Assembly (NCBI GenBank): GCA_943331145.2
Contig: CALQKL020000111.1
Span: 1 to 7,131 of the forward strand
Length of the DNA: 7,131 bases
Direction: 5' to 3'
DNA from: Chitinophaga pinensis
GTDB lineage: Bacteria; Bacteroidota; Bacteroidia; Chitinophagales; Chitinophagaceae
Shown: positions 1 through 6,490 of the stretch, in pieces
Layout of the letters: each line of letters starts with the position of its first letter
Numbering within the stretch: the first letter of the stretch is position 1
Made by a program: the position numbers and the translations under genes
Notes under the pieces: model-generated
What the model was told of the DNA's origin: nothing
The model's database searches: none
What the model saw: the letters and a program-made list of their open reading frames with translations, nothing else

Positions 1-2155
1 AACGTACACGCAACAAGGGGAAATGTTTGTGTATGGGGAGAGAATTAAGAAGATAAATGAACGTGAATTTTTTGCCAAGAATGGTCGATTTACAACGTGT
101 AATTTAGATACACCACATTTCGCTTTTGTAAGCAACAAAATTAAATTCATCAATAAAAAAATGGCGTTTACTGGTCCAGTACATCCCGAAATTGAAGGCG
201 TTCCAATTCCTGTTGTGCTTCCATTTGGATTGTATCCCCTAACTCAAGGACGTCATTCTGGTTTTATTTCTCCCAATTTCACCGCTAATGATCAACTTGG
301 TTTGGCCATGGAAGGTGTTGGTTATTATAAAATTTTAAGTGACAATTGGGACGTTGTTGCTAGGGGTACATTATACTCTTATGGCGGTTGGACATTCGGC
401 GTTAGTCCGCGCTATTTTAAAAAATATCGATACCAAGGAAATTTTTCTATCAATATGATGAGCTTGAAAAATGGTTTTAAAGGGGATCCTGATTTTTCAA
501 AAAACAATACATTTAAAATTAATTGGAGCCATACCGCTGATATGAAAGCCCGACCTGGCGTTACGTTTAACGCTTTTGTAAATGCAGGAAGTTCTAAATT
601 TAATAGGCAGGTTCCCAATAGTCCTACCACCAATTTCAATAACACATTGAATTCTTCAATATCGTATTCAAAAGTTTGGAAAGACAAGCCCTTTAATTTT
701 CAGGTTAGTGCAAACCATGACCAAAATACCAATTTGAATTTGATAAACTTCAGATTTCCAGATGCCAATTTCAGTGTAAATACATTGTACCCATTTAGAA
801 AGAAAGAAGCCGTTGGCGATGCTAAATGGTATGAAAATATTGGTGTAGCATTAAATACAGTTTTCAAAAGCACTTCGTTTTTTTATGATACAGCTTCTGC
901 AGCAACCAAACAATTGAGCAATAATTTTAGATGGGGCGCTAGCCATGATATTCCCATATCGTTATCATTGCCCGCTATTGGTCCATTTCAAATATCACCA
1001 AGGGTTAGCTATCAAGAAAAATGGTATCAGGAAAAATTTGCTTTGTCATGGAATCCAGCGGATAAAAAAATTGATACATCCATTCAGCGTGGATTTTACA
1101 CAGCAAGAGAGATGAGTTACGGCATTGGCGTTACTTCTCGAATTTTTGGCATGATTGGCTTTAATAAAAACAGCAAAGTACAAGCCATCCGTCATGAAAT
1201 CAGACCATCAATTGGATTGAATTATAAACCAGATATGAATGCTAGAAATTTTTATACCATTCAAACAGATACTACAGGTAGAACGGCACAATTCAACTAT
1301 TTTGAAAGAAGTATACTGGGTTCATTTTCATCCGGAAGATTTGGTGGCATGAATTTCGGAATAGATAACGTGCTTCAAATGAAGTATAAAAATGGCAAGG
1401 ATACGGCTCAAGAAGCACAAAAAATTTCATTGCTTGATGGATTAAGTATCAATGGTGCGTATAATTTTTTAAAGGACTCATTTCAATTGGAGTTTTTACA
1501 AGTCGCAGCTCGAACCAATTTGCTCAACAAATTAAGCATCACAGCCAGCGCCATTTTTGATCCTTATATAACCAATAGCAGTGGCATCAGAACGAAAAAA
1601 TTAATCTGGACAAAAACACCGATTTCTTTGGGCAGATTGGTATCTGGACAAGTTTCTTTAGACAGCAGATTTAATGGAGGAGATAAACAAACAACAAACA
1701 ACAATCAACAAACAACAAACCAAAATCAACAAACCGGGATGCCTATGGATGAATACCAGCAAGAAGCGGCATATATTCAAAAAAATGCCAGCGAATTTGC
1801 AGATTTTTCTATTCCTTGGAGTCTTTCATTTTCTTATTCATTGCGGTTTTTTAGAAATTTATCACCAACAAATCCATCAAAATTCACCACCACCATCAAT
1901 CAAGATTTCAATTGGAATGGCGATATGAATCTTACACCTAAATGGAAAATAGGCATGTCGGGTTCCTACAACATTAGTTTAAAAGAATTGGGTGTGCTTT
2001 CCATGAATTTATCCCGTGATTTACATTGTTGGCAAATGCAGGTTTCCATTTCACCGGTTGGCCGATATAAATTCTTCACCATCAACATTAGCCCTAAGTC
2101 AAGCTTATTAAGGGATATCAAAGTAAATAGAACGCGTTATTTTTATGATTTGTAA
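1..2155 (+). CDS. lptD: LPS-assembly outer-membrane protein LptD, C-terminal part (5' truncated)
   Basis: LptD is the outer-membrane beta-barrel that, with LptE, inserts lipopolysaccharide into the outer leaflet. The frame is open from base 2 (TYTQQGE precedes the first ATG at 23), so the true start and most of the periplasmic OstA-like domain lie before the window. Numbering from the ATG at 23, residues 1-25 end that domain, and FTTC with Cys26 is followed by a PHFAF segment. Next come conserved barrel-entry blocks (PVHPEIEGVPIPVVLPFG near 52-69, a GRHSGF block, and YSYGGWTFGVSPRYF near 118-132), then alternating aromatic/polar strands to the C-terminus. The only two cysteines are Cys26 and Cys669 (in LHCWQM). 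They match the places of the FTTC and CCW cysteines that form the essential inter-domain disulfides of Escherichia coli LptD. A Q/N/T-rich repeat lies at residues 556-571. The gene ends in a double stop (TAA TAG). The family call is firm; LPS binding is inferred from the family. Confidence 0.9.
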   Translation, partial: TYTQQGEMFVYGERIKKINEREFFAKNGRFTTCNLDTPHFAFVSNKIKFINKKMAFTGPVHPEIEGVPIPVVLPFGLYPLTQGRHSGFISPNFTANDQLGLAMEGVGYYKILSDNWDVVARGTLYSYGGWTFGVSPRYFKKYRYQGNFSINMMSLKNGFKGDPDFSKNNTFKINWSHTADMKARPGVTFNAFVNAGSSKFNRQVPNSPTTNFNNTLNSSISYSKVWKDKPFNFQVSANHDQNTNLNLINFRFPDANFSVNTLYPFRKKEAVGDAKWYENIGVALNTVFKSTSFFYDTASAATKQLSNNFRWGASHDIPISLSLPAIGPFQISPRVSYQEKWYQEKFALSWNPADKKIDTSIQRGFYTAREMSYGIGVTSRIFGMIGFNKNSKVQAIRHEIRPSIGLNYKPDMNARNFYTIQTDTTGRTAQFNYFERSILGSFSSGRFGGMNFGIDNVLQMKYKNGKDTAQEAQKISLLDGLSINGAYNFLKDSFQLEFLQVAARTNLLNKLSITASAIFDPYITNSSGIRTKKLIWTKTPISLGRLVSGQVSLDSRFNGGDKQTTNNNQQTTNQNQQTGMPMDEYQQEAAYIQKNASEFADFSIPWSLSFSYSLRFFRNLSPTNPSKFTTTINQDFNWNGDMNLTPKWKIGMSGSYNISLKELGVLSMNLSRDLHCWQMQVSISPVGRYKFFTINISPKSSLLRDIKVNRTRYFYDL
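1686..1734 (+). repeat. 21-bp in-frame tandem repeat inside lptD (7-residue Q/T/N unit)
   Basis: Two 21-bp copies (1686-1706 and 1707-1727) match at 19 of 21 positions, and a 7-bp partial third copy follows (1728-1734). The period equals seven codons, so the protein reads QTTNNNQ then QTTNQNQ then QT. Copy-number change would keep the reading frame. The position late in the barrel domain and the hydrophilic composition suggest a surface or periplasmic loop, which is inference. Confidence 0.8.
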
Positions 2156-2176
2156 TAGAGAATTATTTTTTCTCTA
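2156..2176. terminator. Hairpin between convergent lptD and plsC ends
   Basis: TAGAGAA (2156-2162) and TTCTCTA (2170-2176) form a perfect 7-bp inverted repeat around the loop TTATTTT. It starts immediately after the lptD stop and covers the plsC stop and last codons. The location suits a shared bidirectional terminator, but the stem has only two G:C pairs and neither side has a good T-tract after it, so the call is tentative. Confidence 0.35.
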
Positions 2177-2903
2177 ACAACGCTTTAGTCATCAATTCAT
2201 GTACATGAACATTCATTGTTTTTGCCGTAAAACCATCTGGAGATATAGGCGGCAGGAAGGTCATGCTTAATTTTGTAGGTAAAAGGTAAAATACTTTATC
2301 AATTGGCATGGCTATTTTAGTACCGGTAATAATACACGGCATTATTTCTTTTTGTGTTTCTACAGACAATTTGAATGCCCCATCAAAAAAAATTTTTAAA
2401 ACTTGATTGGTCCTGTTTCTTGTGCCTTCTGGATAAATACACATGTGCATTCCTTTACTTAATACCATTTTCATCGCTTCGTAACTTTGGCTTCGGCTTT
2501 TTTCATTCTTTCGATCAATCAAAATCGCTCCAATTTTATAAAACAACCCAAACAATGGAACTTTTGAAAATGAAGCTTTGCCAATTGTTTTATGCGCTCC
2601 TGGAACAAAAGGAGCGGAAAGTGGAATGTCTAATAAAGCATTATGATTGAAAACAACAATATAGTTTTTATTTTTTTCGAAATTCGGTTTTCCTGAGATG
2701 GTTAATCTGCAACCAATCAAACAAAGCCAAACACGCATCCAAATATTTGAAATCAATATAAAATATTTTTGTCCGCGAACTTTGTTTTTAAACAAATAAT
2801 AAAACAAGCTTGGGATTAAAATAATCAGAAACGTAGTTACAAAAGTTACCAATCCCCATAAAGCCCAAAAACGTGCAAAAATATTTTTAAAAATGGTTTT
2901 CAA
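2163..2903 (-). CDS. plsC: 1-acyl-sn-glycerol-3-phosphate acyltransferase (PlsC-like)
   Basis: This 246-residue protein belongs to the LPLAT/PlsC family, which acylates the sn-2 position of lysophosphatidic acid to make phosphatidic acid at the inner membrane. All four family motifs are visible: NHNALLD (catalytic His87 and Asp92, the HX4D motif); GKASFSKVPLFG leading to Arg131 (motif II); YPEGTRNR at 157-164 (motif III, glycerophosphate binding); and IMPCIITG near 187-194 (motif IV). A hydrophobic segment at about residues 14-38 should anchor it in the membrane. The start is TTG: an in-frame TAA lies five codons upstream (2916-2918), and the first internal ATG (Met56) would remove the membrane anchor. 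It lies 36 bp downstream of ung on the same strand with no clear promoter between, so co-transcription is likely. Another lysophospholipid or aminolipid O-acyltransferase specificity cannot be excluded. Confidence 0.87.
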   Translation of the reverse strand: MKTIFKNIFARFWALWGLVTFVTTFLIILIPSLFYYLFKNKVRGQKYFILISNIWMRVWLCLIGCRLTISGKPNFEKNKNYIVVFNHNALLDIPLSAPFVPGAHKTIGKASFSKVPLFGLFYKIGAILIDRKNEKSRSQSYEAMKMVLSKGMHMCIYPEGTRNRTNQVLKIFFDGAFKLSVETQKEIMPCIITGTKIAMPIDKVFYLLPTKLSMTFLPPISPDGFTAKTMNVHVHELMTKALLEKK

Positions 2904-2939
2904 ATCAAAAGTTTTTTATAGTATAGTTGAAATTAAATT

Positions 2940-3617
2940 TTATACAAGTTTCCAATCAATTGGCTCAAGTCCTGATTTCATAAGCAATTGATTGGTTTTT
3001 GAAAAATGTTTGCAACCTAAAAACCCTTTGTGCGCCGACAATGGGGAAGGGTGGGCAGCGGTTAAAATATGATGCTTTGCCGGATGGATTAAATCTGCTT
3101 TTTGTTGGGCAAATTTCCCCCAAAGTAAAAATACAATGTCTTTTTTTTGTTCAGATAAAGCGTAGATTACAGCGTCTGTAAAATTCATCCATCCGTATTT
3201 TTCATGACTAAGCGGTTCGCCTTCTCTAACAGTGAGCGAAGCATTTAATAGCAATACGCCTTGCTTTGCCCAACAAGTTAAATCGCCTTTTTTTTCTGGA
3301 ACCGATAAGCCAATATCTGATTTTAATTCTTTTAAAATATTTTGAAGCGAGGGCGGATAAGGTACGCCGTTAGGAACCGAAAAACTCAGTCCATGCGCCT
3401 GGCCTTTTTTATGATAAGGGTCTTGTCCTAAAATAACCACACGAACATCATCAAAATGCGTTTGTTCAAATGCATTAAAAATCAATGATCCAGGAGGTAA
3501 TATCGTTTTTCCTTGCGCTTTTTCGGTGTTTAAAAAAGTAGTTAACTGTTCAAAATATGGTTTCTTAAACTCCGACTTTAAAACTTTTTTCCAAGATGAA
3601 TGAATCTGAACGCTCAT
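2940..3617 (-). CDS. ung: Uracil-DNA glycosylase, family 1
   Basis: Ung cuts uracil from DNA to start base-excision repair of deaminated cytosine or misincorporated dUMP. The protein is 225 residues, close to the 229 of Escherichia coli Ung, so it is full length. The family-1 signatures occur in order: the water-activating motif GQDPYH at 64-69 (catalytic Asp66), the uracil-stacking Phe79 in GLSFSVP, the proline-rich loop YPPSLQN at 87-93, the uracil-reading LLLN with Asn125, and the leucine-intercalation loop HPSPLS at 189-194 (catalytic His189, Leu193). The Gly-Ser DNA-backbone loop reads WGKFAQ (166-171), with Lys in place of Ser, a position I expect to vary between bacteria. The ATG at 3617 leaves the usual short N-terminus before the SSWKKVL segment. 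It is probably the first gene of a two-gene unit with plsC; the functional link between them is not obvious. Confidence 0.96.
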   Translation of the reverse strand: MSVQIHSSWKKVLKSEFKKPYFEQLTTFLNTEKAQGKTILPPGSLIFNAFEQTHFDDVRVVILGQDPYHKKGQAHGLSFSVPNGVPYPPSLQNILKELKSDIGLSVPEKKGDLTCWAKQGVLLLNASLTVREGEPLSHEKYGWMNFTDAVIYALSEQKKDIVFLLWGKFAQQKADLIHPAKHHILTAAHPSPLSAHKGFLGCKHFSKTNQLLMKSGLEPIDWKLV

Positions 3618-3739
3618 TAGTGAATATTTAAGTTAAAATTAAAAATTCAAAAGTCAAAAATGGGTTAATCTACTTTTTAAAATGTTCACCCGAAACAACA
3701 GGTATTTTTTTACTTTTTAATTTTTACTTTTTAATTTTT
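3618..3739. other. 122-bp AT-rich spacer between the ABC-F gene and ung
   Basis: This spacer lies between two minus-strand genes and contains no gene I can support. It holds a 14-bp tandem repeat at its left-gene end (described separately) and a further TACTTTTTAA copy at 3671-3680. On the minus strand, TTTTTG (3660-3655) is followed after exactly 19 nt by TAACTTAA (3635-3628). That resembles the Bacteroidota -33/-7 arrangement for ung, but the -7 box lacks its TG end and would leave a leader of only about 5 nt, so it is a weak promoter candidate. Confidence 0.4.
3711..3738. repeat. 14-bp tandem repeat next to the ABC-F stop codon
   Basis: TACTTTTTAATTTT occurs twice, identical and adjacent (3711-3724 and 3725-3738), ending just before the minus-strand stop codon of the ABC-F gene. 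A related TACTTTTTAA lies at 3671-3680. It is A/T-only apart from one C per unit. Its function is unknown. Confidence 0.75.
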
Positions 3740-5668
3740 TTACCCTTCCAACTCCATCATTTTTTCAAATACAATTTCGTATTCTTTATTGGCTTGGTCT
3801 AATTCTTGAGTTGCTTTTTTATATGCAGATTCAGCTTGAATAAATTTCTCTTTGTTGCCATAGATTTCTGGATCTGCAAGCTTGTTTTCCAATTCCGTTT
3901 TAGTTGATTTTAGAGAAACCAATTTCTCCTCTAACTGTTTGAATTGGGTTTTTACTTTTTGCAATTCTTTTTTTGCATCATTTGAAATGCTTGTATTTAC
4001 TGGCTTTACTTCTTTTGGTGCTTCCTTAACTACAGGAATATCATTTTTTTTTAAAGCGGCATCCGCTTTTAGTTTACGCTCTTTCCAATCTTCCCATTCC
4101 GCATAAGTGCCCTTGAACTCGCGTATTTTTTGATCATCAATTTCCCAAATTTTATTCGCAATTCTGCTAATGAAATAACGATCATGACTAACCAAAATCA
4201 AACTGCCTTCGTATTTGTTTAACGATTCAACAAGTAAATCTACAGAATGTATATCAAGGTGGTTCGTAGGTTCATCCAGCATTAAGAAATTGGCTTTACT
4301 TGCAATTGTTTTAGCCAAAGCAACACGTGCTTTCTCGCCACCACTTAATACTTTTACTTTTTTCTCAACAGTATCTCCGCTGAATAAAAATGCGCCCAAT
4401 AAACTTCTTAATTCCAAATCATTTTTTCCACTTCTAGCATCTTTTAGCTCTTCTAAAATGTCATTGTTCATGTTAAGCGCTTCAAGCTGATGCTGTGCAT
4501 AAAACGATTCCATCACATTGTGTCCCCATTCTCTATCACCATCAAAGGTTTCAGCACCTGCTATAATTCTTAATAAGGTAGATTTTCCTTTACCATTTGC
4601 ACCAATTAATGCAATCTTGTCACCGCGATCAATTTCTGCACCCGTGTTTTCAACGATATGAACATCTTTGAATCTTTTGGTGATGTTTTTAAGTGTGCAA
4701 ATCACTTTGCCTGGTTGTTTTTCTACTGCAAAGTTGATGCGCATATTTGGACGTTCGATTTCCACATCTTCAATTCTATCCAATTTATCCAAACGTTTTA
4801 CAATACTTTGTGCTTGAGCGGCTTTACTTGCTTTTGCTTTAAATCGCTCCACAAATCTTTCTTGTTGACGTATGTAATCCTGTTGATTTTCAAACGCTTT
4901 TTTCTGCATGTCTACACGAATCTCTTTTTCTTTTTCGTAGTAAGAGTAGTTTCCCGTGTAAAAATGCAATTGTTGTTGATAAAGTTCCACGATTTTATTC
5001 GTCATTCTATCTAGGAAAAAACGATCATGCGATACAATTACCACCGAACCTTGATAGTGCATCAAATATTTTTCCAACCATTCAATACTTGGCATATCCA
5101 AGTGATTCGTAGGTTCATCCATCAACAATACATCGGGTTGCTGTAAAATCATTTTAGCCAATAAAACCCGCATTCTCCAACCTCCACTAAAATTTTTATA
5201 TGGTTTATGTAATTCTGCATTTGTAAATCCAAGTCCTTGTAAAATCTCCTCCGTTCTGTGGTGAATGCTATAGCCATCCAAAACATCCATTTCATGCAAT
5301 AAATCGGCATAATCATTGGCGAGTTTTTCATCGCCAGTTTTGGCCAATTCTTCACCCATTATTTCGAGTTGGCGCTCTAATTCTTTTACGCGTTCAAAAG
5401 CACCAAGCGCCACTTCAAGAATCGAATCTTCTGTATCAAAACCCAATAAATCCTGATGAAGAAAGCCAATGCTGGTTTCTCTGCCTTTTTCCACGGTTCC
5501 TTTAGCAGGCGTATATTGACCGGTTAATACTTTTAAAAGGGTAGATTTTCCAGTACCATTATAGCCAATTAATCCAATACGTTCATTGGGTTGAATATGC
5601 CAAGTGGCATCCTCAACAATAGTTCTCGCTCCAAATTCGAAAGTCACATTTTGTAATCCTAATAACAT
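3740..5668 (-). CDS. ABC-F family ATPase, YheS-like
   Basis: ABC-F proteins are soluble twin-ATPase factors that act on the ribosome near the tRNA exit site rather than as transporters. There is no membrane segment. Domain 1 has Walker A GYNGTGKST (35-43), signature SGGWR (161-165), Walker B with Asp184 and Glu185, and switch His214. Domain 2 has Walker A GANGKGKST (356-364), signature LSGGEKAR (441-448), Walker B with Asp465 and Glu466, and switch His495. Both ATP sites look catalytically complete. The interdomain linker (about 240-320) is charged and helical and contains RFKAKASKAAQAQS, like the linker of Escherichia coli YheS. A basic/proline hinge (about 535-560) leads to a C-terminal coiled coil (about 563-640). 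At 642 residues it is a normal length for YheS or Uup types. The YheS assignment rests on the linker; Uup is the main alternative. Nothing specifically indicates antibiotic resistance. Confidence 0.92.
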   Translation of the reverse strand: MLLGLQNVTFEFGARTIVEDATWHIQPNERIGLIGYNGTGKSTLLKVLTGQYTPAKGTVEKGRETSIGFLHQDLLGFDTEDSILEVALGAFERVKELERQLEIMGEELAKTGDEKLANDYADLLHEMDVLDGYSIHHRTEEILQGLGFTNAELHKPYKNFSGGWRMRVLLAKMILQQPDVLLMDEPTNHLDMPSIEWLEKYLMHYQGSVVIVSHDRFFLDRMTNKIVELYQQQLHFYTGNYSYYEKEKEIRVDMQKKAFENQQDYIRQQERFVERFKAKASKAAQAQSIVKRLDKLDRIEDVEIERPNMRINFAVEKQPGKVICTLKNITKRFKDVHIVENTGAEIDRGDKIALIGANGKGKSTLLRIIAGAETFDGDREWGHNVMESFYAQHQLEALNMNNDILEELKDARSGKNDLELRSLLGAFLFSGDTVEKKVKVLSGGEKARVALAKTIASKANFLMLDEPTNHLDIHSVDLLVESLNKYEGSLILVSHDRYFISRIANKIWEIDDQKIREFKGTYAEWEDWKERKLKADAALKKNDIPVVKEAPKEVKPVNTSISNDAKKELQKVKTQFKQLEEKLVSLKSTKTELENKLADPEIYGNKEKFIQAESAYKKATQELDQANKEYEIVFEKMMELEG

Positions 5669-5687
5669 GAGTTGTATTTAATTTTCG

Positions 5688-5695
5688 CAAATTTA
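5688..5695 (-). promoter_or_regulatory. Candidate -7 box for the ABC-F gene
   Basis: On the minus strand this reads TAAATTTG, a full match to the Bacteroidota -7 consensus TAnnTTTG, 19 bp upstream of the ABC-F ATG at 5668. Transcription would start roughly 12 nt before the ATG. A -33 element at the usual 19-bp spacing would be TTAA, only a partial match to TTTG. Confidence 0.45.
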
Positions 5696-5848
5696 GCTTT
5701 TTATGTTGATAGGTTTAACTTAACATGATAGAATAAAAAAACAGCACACAATATTTAATTCAATAAAAAATCCAATTTAATTCTCTGTTATATAAAAAAT
5801 GGAGTTGATATTCTAAAATGAATGACACCATTATTGTCTACAATGCAA

Positions 5849-5856
5849 TATTTTTG
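5849..5856 (+). promoter_or_regulatory. Candidate -7 box for the DUF3347 gene
   Basis: TATTTTTG matches TAnnTTTG and lies 15 bp before the ATG at 5872. No good -33 TTTG is found at 19 bp spacing; the nearest TTG (5834-5836) is only 12 bp away. The call rests on the -7 box and on its place in the divergent intergenic region, which has no other structure I can support. Confidence 0.4.
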
Positions 5857-5871
5857 TGATAAATACAAATC

Positions 5872-6486
5872 ATGAAGAAATATTTTTTCTATGTGTTAAT
5901 CGCAGTTTTTTTATTGGGCTGTTATTTTTTCTTTGCAAAAAAATCAGAAGTAACTCAAACAGAATCCAATCAAGTATCTATTGTTTTAAAAACGCATTCT
6001 GATACATTTAATCTTTCTATAAATCAATTGGTGGTAAATTACTTGAGCGTAAAAGACGCTTTTGTAGAAGACGATACAGTTAATATAAAACTAAAAACGA
6101 CTGAATTTTGTAGTTTGTTAGAATCATTGAATCTTTCCGAGTTGGAAAAAGATTCTTCTGGTGTTTACGAAACAGTTAACATGACAAAGCTTGATATCAT
6201 ATCAAATGCAAAATCATTATTACAACAAAAAGACATAACGGAGATGCGTAGAGATTTTAGCGCAATGACAGATGTTATGTACCCAACATTTTTTAACGCA
6301 ATAAAATACGAAGGTCCAGCATTATATCTTCAAAATTGTCCAATGGCTTTCAATGATACAGAGCCCGCAAATTGGATTAGCAACAACAAAGAAATTGTAA
6401 ATCCTTACATGGGAAAACACCATCCAAAATATCAATCCGGTATGTTGCATTGCGGCGAAATAAAAGATACCATTAAATCAAAATAA
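5872..6486 (+). CDS. Membrane-anchored DUF3347 protein, probable metal-binding
   Basis: This 204-residue protein has an N-terminal hydrophobic segment (residues 4-22), then a helical, mostly acidic domain. FLLGC with Cys17 could be a lipobox, but hydrophobic YFFFA follows it, so an uncleaved anchor is equally possible. The rest should face the periplasm. It fits DUF3347: the helix starting VVNYLSVKDAFVEDD (54-68), a MRRDFSAM segment (125-132), then CPMAF (Cys156, Met158), Trp168, NPYMG (177-181) and MLHCGE (Met191, His193, Cys194). This domain also occurs at the C-terminus of some CusB-type metal-efflux adaptors and as stand-alone proteins in Bacteroidota. The Cys/Met/His cluster suggests copper or another soft metal, which is inference. 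KHHPKY (182-187) between NPYMG and MLHCG adds two histidines. A TonB-dependent receptor follows after 4 bp, so the two are probably one transcript. Confidence 0.75.
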   Translation: MKKYFFYVLIAVFLLGCYFFFAKKSEVTQTESNQVSIVLKTHSDTFNLSINQLVVNYLSVKDAFVEDDTVNIKLKTTEFCSLLESLNLSELEKDSSGVYETVNMTKLDIISNAKSLLQQKDITEMRRDFSAMTDVMYPTFFNAIKYEGPALYLQNCPMAFNDTEPANWISNNKEIVNPYMGKHHPKYQSGMLHCGEIKDTIKSK

Positions 6487-6490
6487 TTAT

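Noticed and set aside
412..687. Open frame of 91 codons on the minus strand inside lptD
   Set aside because: It is antisense to a strongly supported LptD barrel and shows no recognisable domain.
1674..1928. 84-codon plus-strand frame overlapping lptD in another phase
   Set aside because: Its start lies at the Q/N/T repeat, which is free of stops in several frames; the lptD frame is continuous through it with conserved family sequence.
2375..2650. 91-codon plus-strand frame antisense to plsC
   Set aside because: It is the complement of the conserved acyltransferase motifs, with no independent family resemblance.
3682..3700. Possible minus-strand hairpin after the ABC-F gene (TGTTTC, GGGT, GAACA then TTTT)
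   Set aside because: The stem is only five pairs and needs a bulge, so it is too weak to call a terminator.
4658..5014. 118-codon plus-strand frame antisense to the ABC-F gene, Phe/Cys-rich
   Set aside because: The composition comes from the Lys/Glu-rich linker read on the other strand; no promoter or domain supports it.
5149..5355. 68-codon minus-strand frame out of phase with the ABC-F frame
   Set aside because: The ABC-F domain 1 is intact through this stretch, so this is only an alternative phase.
3740..5668. ABC-F protein as an antibiotic-resistance factor
   Set aside because: The linker resembles housekeeping YheS rather than the long linkers of known ribosome-protection resistance proteins, and there is no resistance context nearby.
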